From Pseudomonadota bacterium (lineage in GTDB: Bacteria > Pseudomonadota > Alphaproteobacteria > Rhizobiales > Xanthobacteraceae): a stretch of 5,327 bases of DNA. The stretch is from positions 1 to 5,327 of the forward strand of contig JAJYAH010000545.1 of assembly GCA_021779635.1 (NCBI GenBank). The letters run 5' to 3'. Positions 1 through 5,327 of the stretch are shown one piece after another. The notes below the pieces were generated by a model. It did not search any database and was not told the DNA's origin. It was given only the letters and a program-made list of their open reading frames with translations. The first letter of the stretch is position 1, and each line of letters begins with the position of its first letter. The position numbers and the translations under genes are program-made.

Positions 1-1
1 G

Positions 2-289
2 CTGGAGGCCGCGCTCGCGCGGCGGCTCGACCGTATGACGCGACAGATCGAGCGCCTCGAACGGCACGTCACGATCTCAAACGAAGCGCTGGCGCTGTTC
101 GTGCGCTTCTGGCTGACCAACACCCCGCCATTGCCGGATACCGCCCAGGCGGCGGCGCAGGCCAAGGGCCGGGAGCGCTATGACGGCTTCGTCGAAGCCT
201 TGGGGCGGCGGCTGGCGCGTGGTCGGACGCTCGCCGACGAGGTTATCGCGGATGTGAATCCAACCGACCCGGCCGCTTCGCCGGACTAG
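2..289 (+). CDS. CopG/RHH-type small protein of the traG-trbB region (5' partial)
   Basis: The reading frame is open from base 2, so the window begins inside the gene; the ATG at 35 is internal rather than the true start. It ends at TAG 287-289. The visible 95 residues run from LEAALARRLDRMTRQIERLE to a charged, proline-containing tail. The segment after the ATG is helical (ERLERHVTISNEALALFVRFWLT), followed by a GRERYDGFVEALGRRLARG helix. This matches the C-terminal half of the small CopG-family proteins usually encoded between traG and trbB in alphaproteobacterial conjugative elements. In that family the N-terminal ribbon-helix-helix binds DNA; that part lies outside the window, so DNA binding is inferred. 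The role would be regulation of the downstream trb operon. The gene is high in GC, like trbB. Its stop overlaps the stop of the convergent minus-strand gene. Family assignment is fairly sure, exact function is not. Confidence 0.7.
   Translation: MEAALARRLDRMTRQIERLERHVTISNEALALFVRFWLTNTPPLPDTAQAAAQAKGRERYDGFVEALGRRLARGRTLADEVIADVNPTDPAASPD
269..284. other. Short hairpin at the convergent gene ends
   Basis: CCGGC (269-273) and GCCGG (280-284) form a 5-bp stem with a 6-nt loop at the end of the CopG-type gene and immediately beyond the stop of the minus-strand operon. No T run follows on either strand, so intrinsic termination is doubtful, but the position suits 3'-end protection for both transcripts. 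Confidence 0.25.
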
Positions 290-2388
290 CCGCTTGGCGC
301 TCCACCTTCGGCCGCTTCAGGGGTCACGGCTGCCGCGATGTCCCTTCGCCAGTCGGTCGGCCGACGCGCGGCGATCGCCACTTCGATCCTGCCGAGCTCG
401 GCAACCCATTCTTGGTTCCAAAGCCGCCTATCTTTCAGACCGCGCGCGGTTTCAAGAAATCGGCGGATCATGCGCACGAGGTCCTGCCCGGCCGCATGAA
501 CGGCGCGGTCGAGTTGAGTCGCCCTGACGCCTGCCTGGTGCAAGCTCACGACGACTGCCATGAAGTCGCCGCTGATTCCGATGTAGGGGGCAAGCACCCT
601 ACCGAGCACAGCGGGATCGACGGGCGTGGTCACTTCGCTGCTCGCCGCTGGCTCCTGCATCGATGCGAATAGACTCGGCCACCATGCGAAGAGACGGGCG
701 ACGGCTTGGGACCAAAAATCCTTGGCGGTCCTCGGCTCGACGAGCCGCGCTTCCCGAAATGCCAATTCGATTGCCAGCCACATCGCGCAAGCATCGTCTC
801 GCTGCAATCCGGCATTCATTACGAGTGATTCGATTGCGCCAAGTCCCCATAGGCCCATGATCTCCGCCGGATTGGCTTGGATGCCACCGCGCGTCGGCCG
901 GCGGTGCCAGGCCTGCTCGCGCTCGAACCGCAGCGCCTTCCAGCTATCCGTGAACCAGGACGCGGTATTCGGAATTCGCGCGAGCGCATCGCCTGCAATG
1001 GTCCGAAGCGGAGCGCCGGGCAGTTGGATCAGTTCACTCGCTCTCGTCAGCTCAAAACCATTACGCTTCAGCAGACCTCGCGCGACTGCACCGATGTTCA
1101 CATTGGTTGCTGCGGAGCTGAAGGCCGCTACGCTGAGTACGGCGACAGCACGATATTGGCGAACCAGCGGTTCTGCTTGCGCGATCCACTCGTCTTGCGC
1201 ACGCAGAGGTGCGAGACGGCAGCTCACTGCATGCACGAGAATCCCGATGTGATTGATCATGAACTTGCGCTGTCCGCATCCATCAGCTGGCGGGAGGCGC
1301 TGAGGTATCTGCCGGAGAAGGTTCTCAAGCCAATGCCAGCCGAGTTCGACGCCGTCGGAGCGCGCGAAAACGATATCGAGAAGGTCGTCGGCAGCCTCGC
1401 TGAACAGAGTGACGCCTTTCGTCAGATCCTCGACTTTCTTCGCCACTTGATATCCCGCGAGCCCAGCCTGCTGCTCCGCGCAACCCGAATGTCGACCCTG
1501 CCCGTCAGGAGCGTTCGCGGCGGAAAGCAGTTGCACGCTCGCCAATTGCAGCAAGAGGATGGCCGCCATACCGCGGCGCTGCCACCGCCCTTCTGCGTCG
1601 AAGGAGGCACCGGCCAGACGCAGCAGCTCCAGGACATCACTTCGATTTTCTGTCAAAGCTTTGCTGCTTAAGCACTGCCTCACCAGCGTTGGGTGCGGCA
1701 GTTCGTCGATCATCTGTAGAAACCGCTCTGGCTCGGCTCTGCGCATAATCTCGAACACATCGCTCCAGCGGAAGAAGACCGGCCACAGGTCCGCCTCCCA
1801 AACCTCCTGAAAGCTCCCGGACCGGGCGAATTGCTCGACGATCGACGCCATTGAAGCTCGTCTCGGCGGAATCTCGGTGACGCGGTCCGGCTCGTCGTTG
1901 GCCTCCTCGATGATTGCCGTAAGGAATTCTACAAACTCGCTCCAACGGTCCGCATCCTCGCGCAGAGCAGCGGCGGCGGAATCAGCGAAAACCTCCCAGG
2001 CCTGGCTGTCGATTGTCGAAACAAGGTGTCCAATCCAGCTAAGCTTGCAGGGACCATAGACGGCATAGGCACGCCCGCACGCCAGCGCCAGCGCATGACC
2101 GATGAGCGCCGCTTCAGCCGGTTCGACGCCTTCGCCGCCGTCGATCTTCCATGCGAGAGCGTCGGACAAGGCGCCAAGGTTTGCCTCAAACAGGCGGGTG
2201 ACGAGGCTCAATTCGGTGGACAACGCAGGAAGGTCGTGTCGGGAATGGAGCACCCGGCCATTATCCGCGAGGTCACGGACCCATCTTTCGCAGATGCCGG
2301 TGACGATATCGGCCTCTGTACGCTGCGCCAGCCAGCCGGCAATGCGCGCGCGCCGCTCTCGCAGATATTCGTCATATGGCCGCGGCAT
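286..2388 (-). CDS. Large helical protein of unknown function, partner of the VPA1262/PLD protein
   Basis: The predicted product is 700 aa and I do not recognise its family. It is rich in Ala, Leu, Arg and Trp and reads as mostly alpha-helical throughout. Examples are the N-terminal helices around residues 5-45, the segment WPVFFRWSDVFEIMRR near 202-217, ELGWHWLENLLRQIPQRL near 348-365, and MGLWGLGAIESLVMNAG near 511-527. No Walker A motif, nuclease motif, signal peptide or clear transmembrane segment is visible, so a large cytoplasmic solenoid-like sensor or scaffold is a guess. I chose ATG 2388 because AGGTGG lies 9 nt upstream (2403-2398). ATG 2397 in the same frame is possible (703 aa). 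The frame is open up to an ATG at 2538, but that start would overlap the upstream gene by 167 nt. The start lies inside the end of the PLD gene, with a 17-nt overlap, so the two are probably co-transcribed and translationally coupled. Stop TAG is at 288-286, sharing CTAG with the convergent CopG-type gene. Confidence 0.85.
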   Translation of the reverse strand: MPRPYDEYLRERRARIAGWLAQRTEADIVTGICERWVRDLADNGRVLHSRHDLPALSTELSLVTRLFEANLGALSDALAWKIDGGEGVEPAEAALIGHALALACGRAYAVYGPCKLSWIGHLVSTIDSQAWEVFADSAAAALREDADRWSEFVEFLTAIIEEANDEPDRVTEIPPRRASMASIVEQFARSGSFQEVWEADLWPVFFRWSDVFEIMRRAEPERFLQMIDELPHPTLVRQCLSSKALTENRSDVLELLRLAGASFDAEGRWQRRGMAAILLLQLASVQLLSAANAPDGQGRHSGCAEQQAGLAGYQVAKKVEDLTKGVTLFSEAADDLLDIVFARSDGVELGWHWLENLLRQIPQRLPPADGCGQRKFMINHIGILVHAVSCRLAPLRAQDEWIAQAEPLVRQYRAVAVLSVAAFSSAATNVNIGAVARGLLKRNGFELTRASELIQLPGAPLRTIAGDALARIPNTASWFTDSWKALRFEREQAWHRRPTRGGIQANPAEIMGLWGLGAIESLVMNAGLQRDDACAMWLAIELAFREARLVEPRTAKDFWSQAVARLFAWWPSLFASMQEPAASSEVTTPVDPAVLGRVLAPYIGISGDFMAVVVSLHQAGVRATQLDRAVHAAGQDLVRMIRRFLETARGLKDRRLWNQEWVAELGRIEVAIAARRPTDWRRDIAAAVTPEAAEGGAPSG

Positions 2389-4135
2389 CGGATCCATCCA
2401 CCTGCGGAGTCTGGAGCCCGGATTGGGCGAGCCAGTCGGCCAGCGATTTCGACCGCAGCAATGCGCGTTCAATTGCCGTGATGACAGAACGCGGTTCGTG
2501 AACGCGGCTGATGAGGCCGATCCGTTCACCAAGCTCATTGAAGGAGGGTCCGGACGCCCACACGATGTCGTCGATCACCACGAAACGGTCGTGGAAGAGG
2601 GGTTTGCTCGAACCCGGCATCACGAGCACTTCGGGCGCACCGTGGCCAAGTTTGCTCTGCACGTGTCGAAGCTGCTTCAGCAGATGCACCCCATGCGCAA
2701 CGGATGACACCGTCGCTTCCTCCAAGTCCGCCGACGTTTCGCTCACACTATTGCTGGGCCTAGAGGTGTCGCGCATACGGCGGGCGCCGGTCAGAATCTT
2801 AACGTCGACCCCGTCGCGCATGACTCGCAGCGCGTAGTTCTGCATCTCACGCAGGCCAAAATCTGGATCGACGAAGATGACCCGGCGCTGCGCCCCAGCG
2901 ACCAGACCGGCCACGAACGCTTCCGCCTCGGCGCGCATCGTGGTCAATTCGTCGTCGCTCAGATCCTCCTTGTCGCTCTCATGGGCGCCAAACAGCCGTT
3001 GCGGTGCGGATTCCACCCGGATGCGGTGCTTGCGCGCTTCCTGCAATTCAACGATCCGGATTGCGCCGGACGGGGGGAGCGCCTCTCCCACATGCACACC
3101 GCCCGCGTCGATGACGCGGCTGGTCGTGTACCGGGAAACGGGCTTGCGACGGCCGCCCGTGGGAACCTCGACCTCCAACACGGCATTGACCAAGCCAAAA
3201 CCGACGCTGATCTGCCCCATCCACAAGGTCGGCGGAACCATCCGCAGGAGCCCGCGCGTTGGGCAGGAGAGCCCGTAGCCCGACTCGCTTACGGGCTCTG
3301 GGTAATCGGTAATGGCGAATCCGTCGCCGTCGAAGGACGTGAGCAAAACCTCGGTCCAGCCTGCCGGCCGCCGCTGGAGCAGGACGAGCTTCAGTGCATC
3401 GGCATCCGCCTCGGGATAAGCCGCATATCGCCGCCTGTGCGCTTGAAGGACGATGCGCTCCGAGCCGTCGGTGCCGCGTCCCAGCGGGAAATGTCCGACG
3501 CCCGAAAGCAGTGGATCGGGCGCGAGCAGGGAGATGCTTCCCAGCCATTCCTCGAAGGGGTACGGATCGAAGCCGGCATTCGTGGCAAGCCACTCGCGGG
3601 CAGCCGCGCTTGACACAAGCGATCGGACGACTTGGTCCGTGTCTTCCATCGGGACCAAGCGATGAATCCGCGGGCCACAGTGCCATTGCGGCGCGAAGGC
3701 CACGTCCTCACCGACGCAAAACCGCCCCAACGCCGGTTCGACCCCATATGGTGGCGCCATAAGGTCAATGGAAGTTCCATTGCGAGGAATGGTGACCCGT
3801 CCACGCGCGGCCTCTTCGTACCACGCAAGCGCATCGGCAACCGGCATCGCCAGCGCGGACGCCGCCAAAGTTACATCTCCACCAAAGCCAGGCACTGTCC
3901 ACGGTCTGTCCCCGGCCCAAAAGGACTCCGGCGGCGGGATGTCGCGCGGAAACAGTTCCACGTAGCCGAAGATCAAATATTGCTTCTTTGCGGCGCGCAT
4001 CGTGCTGAGTCGCACGAGCGCACCGTGATAGTCGGCCGTGACCTGAGGCCACTTCTGCGCGTCGTTCGGGACGCAAGGCGGCTCTGAGCTTTCGGGCGTC
4101 GCCTTCCCCTCGCTCGGGTTGTCATGCCTGTCCAT
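2372..4135 (-). CDS. VPA1262-family protein with C-terminal phospholipase D-like domain
   Basis: The product is 587 aa. Residues 1-30 are polar and probably disordered. Residues about 30-385 look like the N-terminal domain that names the VPA1262 family (function unknown). Residues about 395-570 resemble a PLD-fold domain: a strand RVIFVDPDFG (418-427), a second strand VDVKILTG (443-450), then H515-D-R517-F-V-V-I-D522, followed by SGPSFNELGER (528-538). This is HxKx4D with Arg for Lys and a GPSxN tail in place of GSxxN. PLD-fold proteins with one such motif normally dimerise to build the active site and include nucleases and phosphodiesterases; nucleic acid cleavage here is inferred. No signal peptide or membrane segment is seen, so it should be cytoplasmic. 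ATG 4135 is the only usual start after the in-frame TGA near 4220, with GGAGGT at 4144-4139, unusually close (3 nt). It is the first gene of a two-gene operon. The family name is from memory of characteristic C-terminal motifs, not a search. Confidence 0.8.
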   Translation of the reverse strand: MDRHDNPSEGKATPESSEPPCVPNDAQKWPQVTADYHGALVRLSTMRAAKKQYLIFGYVELFPRDIPPPESFWAGDRPWTVPGFGGDVTLAASALAMPVADALAWYEEAARGRVTIPRNGTSIDLMAPPYGVEPALGRFCVGEDVAFAPQWHCGPRIHRLVPMEDTDQVVRSLVSSAAAREWLATNAGFDPYPFEEWLGSISLLAPDPLLSGVGHFPLGRGTDGSERIVLQAHRRRYAAYPEADADALKLVLLQRRPAGWTEVLLTSFDGDGFAITDYPEPVSESGYGLSCPTRGLLRMVPPTLWMGQISVGFGLVNAVLEVEVPTGGRRKPVSRYTTSRVIDAGGVHVGEALPPSGAIRIVELQEARKHRIRVESAPQRLFGAHESDKEDLSDDELTTMRAEAEAFVAGLVAGAQRRVIFVDPDFGLREMQNYALRVMRDGVDVKILTGARRMRDTSRPSNSVSETSADLEEATVSSVAHGVHLLKQLRHVQSKLGHGAPEVLVMPGSSKPLFHDRFVVIDDIVWASGPSFNELGERIGLISRVHEPRSVITAIERALLRSKSLADWLAQSGLQTPQVDGSDAAAI

Positions 4136-4145
4136 CTGACCTCCA

Positions 4146-4160
4146 TGGTCTGACCAGACC
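4146..4160. promoter_or_regulatory. Candidate GntR/FadR-type operator TGGTCTGACCA
   Basis: TGGT-CTG-ACCA at 4146-4156 is a perfect dyad with a 3-nt centre and equals the TGGTCNGACCA core recognised by FadR-subfamily GntR regulators. A second, overlapping dyad GGTCTG-AC-CAGACC spans 4147-4160. The element sits directly upstream of the Shine-Dalgarno (4144-4139) of the PLD gene, where a bound repressor would block transcription start or early elongation. No GntR-family gene is in the window, so the regulator would be encoded elsewhere. Dyad is seen; function is inferred. Confidence 0.4.
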
Positions 4161-4193
4161 CTAACATGCCGCGCTTTCTTGGGCTGATGCCAA
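4161..4193 (-). promoter_or_regulatory. Weak candidate promoter for the PLD operon
   Basis: On the minus strand TTGGCA (4193-4188) resembles a -35 box. The only -10-like sequences are CATGTT (4168-4163, 19-nt spacing) or TGTTAG (4166-4161, 21-nt spacing), so the spacing is long and the match poor. Its position would put transcription start in or beside the TGGTCTGACCA dyad, which fits repression there. Confidence 0.2.
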
Positions 4194-4202
4194 TCGCGCC
4201 CA

Positions 4203-4241
4203 GAAAAATGGACGCCCCTTCAGGATCCTCAGACAGCGTCC
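4203..4241 (-). terminator. Weak terminator-like hairpin in the PLD operon leader
   Basis: On the minus strand GGACGC (4241-4236) pairs with GCGTCC (4215-4210), followed by ATTTTTC (T run 4208-4204). The stem is only 6 bp and the loop 20 nt, so it is a poor intrinsic terminator. It could attenuate transcription from a promoter further upstream or be chance. Confidence 0.2.
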
Positions 4242-4411
4242 CTGTTCCGCCGTGGCGCCTAAAAGTCGTCGCAGCAATAAGGCGAAGCGAAGAAGGGCCG
4301 CACCGCTCCGCGTTCGAATAACCCATCCTGCCGGTCGCTTGTCTTTCTATCCCAGAGCCCTACGCCCCTATCAGCCTTGTTGCGCTTCCCCATTTCCGGC
4401 TCTTTCTAATC

Positions 4412-4456
4412 AACCCCGGTGATCAATCCGCCTCGACGAGGCGAGTTTTCGGGGTT
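4412..4456 (+). promoter_or_regulatory. Nested dyad in the trbB leader, covering the Shine-Dalgarno
   Basis: An inner perfect 15-nt palindrome CGCCTCGACGAGGCG (4429-4443) is enclosed by AACCCCG (4412-4418) and its exact complement CGGGGTT (4450-4456). The outer right arm contains GGGG 4451-4454, the only Shine-Dalgarno candidate for GTG 4461. In RNA the outer stem would hide that site. The inner stem followed by AGTTTT also resembles a short intrinsic terminator, and as DNA the palindrome could be an operator, for example for the CopG-type protein. Confidence 0.4.
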
Positions 4457-4460
4457 CGCA

Positions 4461-5327
4461 GTGACGACGATCTCGTTCCGCTCAGAAGCCTTCGCCCGCG
4501 GCGCGCGCATGCTGCGCACGGCGCTTGGCCCCGCGATCGCCGGCTATCTCGAAGACCCCAGCATCGTCGAGGTGATGCTCAATCCCGATGGCCGGCTCTG
4601 GATTGACCGGCTATCGGGCGGGCTTGAGGACACCGGTTGCCGGGTCACCCCGGCCGATGCCGAGCGCATCGTCCGGCTCGTCGCCCATCATGTCGGCGTC
4701 GAGGTCCATGCCGGCAGTCCGCGCGTCTCGGCCGAATTGCCGGAAAGCGGGGAGCGGTTCGAGGGCCTGGTGCCGCCTGTCGTGGCGGCGCCGTGCTTCG
4801 CCATCCGCCGCCCGGCCGTCGCGGTCTTCACCCTTGGCGACTATGTCGAGGCCGGCATCATGTCCGGCGCGCAAGCCGAGCTGCTTCGTGTGGCGGTCCG
4901 GGAACGGAAGAACATCCTCGTCGCCGGCGGGACCTCGACAGGCAAGACGACGCTGGTCAATGCGCTCCTCGCCGAGGTCGCCAAGACCGGCGACCGGGTG
5001 GTGCTGATCGAGGATACCCGCGAACTGCAATGCGCCGCGCCCAACCTCGTGGCGCTGCGCACCAAGGACGGCGCGGCATCGCTGTCCGATCTCGTCCGTT
5101 CATCGCTGCGGCTGCGTCCCGACCGTATTCCGATCGGCGAGGTGCGCGGCGCCGAAGCGCTCGATCTTCTGAAGGCCTGGGGCACCGGCCACCCCGGCGG
5201 TGTCGGCACCTTGCACGCCGGCTCCGCCATCGGCGCGCTGCGCCGCCTCGAACAGCTCATCCAGGAAGCCGTCGTCACCGTCCCGCGCGCGCTCATCGCC
5301 GAGACCATCGACATCATCGCCGTGCTC
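4461..5327 (+). CDS. trbB: TrbB, conjugal transfer ATPase (VirB11 family), 3' partial
   Basis: VirB11-type hexameric ATPase that powers assembly or substrate transfer of the Trb type IV secretion (mating-pair formation) apparatus at the cytoplasmic face of the inner membrane. Visible are 289 residues, open to the window end. The N-terminal domain includes [20 protein letters not shown] and [14 protein letters not shown] (about 16-50). The ATPase domain has Walker [10 protein letters not shown] (156-164), the Asp box IEDTRE (183-188), Walker B-region RIPIGEVRG (222-230) and the His box [14 protein letters not shown] (241-254). I expect roughly 30-40 residues to be missing. Start GTG 4461 has GGGG at 4451-4454, 6 nt upstream. 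GTG 4419 (in frame after TAA 4407) and ATG 4509 are alternatives; the first lies inside a dyad and the second has no Shine-Dalgarno. In related elements it follows the CopG-type gene directly; here about 4.2 kb of reverse-oriented DNA separates them. trbC and further trb genes should follow. Confidence 0.95.
   Translation, partial: MTTISFRSEAFARGARMLRTALGPAIAGYLEDPSIVEVMLNPDGRLWIDRLSGGLEDTGCRVTPADAERIVRLVAHHVGVEVHAGSPRVSAELPESGERFEGLVPPVVAAPCFAIRRPAVAVFTLGDYVEAGIMSGAQAELLRVAVRERKNILVAGGTSTGKTTLVNALLAEVAKTGDRVVLIEDTRELQCAAPNLVALRTKDGAASLSDLVRSSLRLRPDRIPIGEVRGAEALDLLKAWGTGHPGGVGTLHAGSAIGALRRLEQLIQEAVVTVPRALIAETIDIIAVL

Larger units (their letters stand above)
4136..4460. other. Divergent intergenic region between the PLD gene and trbB
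   Basis: These 325 bases contain no gene I can support. Three hand-counted 60-base lines (4261-4440) give 57-58% GC, below trbB. The left end holds the ribosome binding site and a TGGTCTGACCA dyad of the minus-strand operon. The middle holds a weak minus-strand hairpin followed by five T. The stretch 4321-4410 is pyrimidine-rich on the plus strand and otherwise featureless. The right end holds a nested dyad just before trbB. Both the cassette promoter and any new promoter for trbB must lie here or further away, since the cassette separates trbB from the upstream part of the transfer operon. Confidence 0.8.

Noticed and set aside
390..403. Perfect 14-bp palindrome TGCCGAGCTCGGCA
   Set aside because: Inside the 3' part of the 700-aa gene with no partner copy or regulatory position; likely chance in GC-rich coding DNA.
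626..1671. Long plus-strand open frames (626-1252, 877-1671) opposite the 700-aa gene
   Set aside because: They are antisense to a continuous 700-codon frame in GC-rich DNA, overlap each other, and have no recognisable protein features.
2389..2538. Longer start at 2538 for the 700-aa gene
   Set aside because: It would overlap the PLD gene by 167 nt and its extra residues are simply the antisense-style alternative frame of that gene; ATG 2388 has a well-placed Shine-Dalgarno.
2026..3613. Plus-strand open frames (2026-2481, 2102-2707, 2981-3613) opposite the PLD gene
   Set aside because: Antisense shadows of a frame that carries conserved PLD motifs; low-complexity Arg/Ser/Pro-rich translations.
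3631..3659. Perfect 8-bp inverted repeat CTTGGTCC / GGACCAAG with 13-nt spacer
   Set aside because: Inside the PLD coding sequence; one or two such repeats are expected by chance in 5 kb.
4188..4193. Possible sigma-54 promoter at TTGGCA on the minus strand
   Set aside because: The required TTGC element at the right distance is absent.
4166..4321. 51-codon plus-strand ORF in the intergenic region (MPRFLGLM start)
   Set aside because: No Shine-Dalgarno, mixed codon use, no recognised family, and its 5' end overlaps the likely promoter/operator of the divergent operon.
3973..4326. 117-codon minus-strand ORF beginning in the intergenic region
   Set aside because: It runs into the PLD gene in another frame, is Arg/Ser-rich and unrecognised, and lacks a supporting ribosome binding site.
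4377..4410. Possible trbB promoter, TTGTTG or TTGCGC with TCTAAT
   Set aside because: Spacing is 22 or 19 nt and the -35 match is poor; too weak to list as a feature.
4412..4460. Attachment site or tRNA remnant next to trbB (GGTTCGCA resembles a T-arm)
   Set aside because: No cloverleaf can be drawn and no matching direct repeat was found at the left junction near 290.

Overview
The window looks like part of an integrative and conjugative element or conjugative plasmid from a GC-rich alphaproteobacterium. The basis is the pair of edge genes. On the left is the C-terminal part of a small CopG/ribbon-helix-helix-type protein of the kind usually found between traG and trbB. On the right is a nearly complete trbB, the VirB11-type ATPase of the Trb mating-pair apparatus, with all its ATPase motifs. 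Both read rightwards and hand-counted 60-base lines in them are about 70-73% GC. The host assignment is inference from these families and base composition, with no marker gene to confirm it.

Between the two (286-4460) sits an accessory block facing the other way. It holds a tight two-gene operon on the minus strand. The upstream gene (4135-2372, 587 aa) is recognised as a VPA1262-family protein: a long N-terminal domain of unknown function and a C-terminal phospholipase D-like domain with one HxR(x)4D motif. The downstream gene (about 2388-286, 700 aa) overlaps it by 17 nt and is a large, mostly helical, soluble-looking protein with no motif I recognise. Sampled lines in this block are about 55-67% GC, lower than the flanks. 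Position, composition and orientation suggest cargo inserted into the conjugation operon. A PLD-type putative nuclease paired with a large unknown partner suggests an anti-phage, anti-plasmid or other genome-conflict module. That function is inference; nothing in the sequence proves it.

Junctions: on the left, the cassette ends tail-to-tail with the CopG gene, both reading frames using the same CTAG tetranucleotide for their TAG stops. On the right, a 325-base intergenic region (4136-4460) separates the divergent cassette and trbB. It holds a TGGTCTGACCA dyad next to the cassette ribosome binding site, identical to the FadR-subfamily GntR core TGGTCNGACCA. It also holds a nested dyad just before trbB whose outer stem would pair with the trbB Shine-Dalgarno sequence. 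Both gene sets may therefore be under separate control.

No RNA gene, CRISPR array, insertion sequence or integrase was found.
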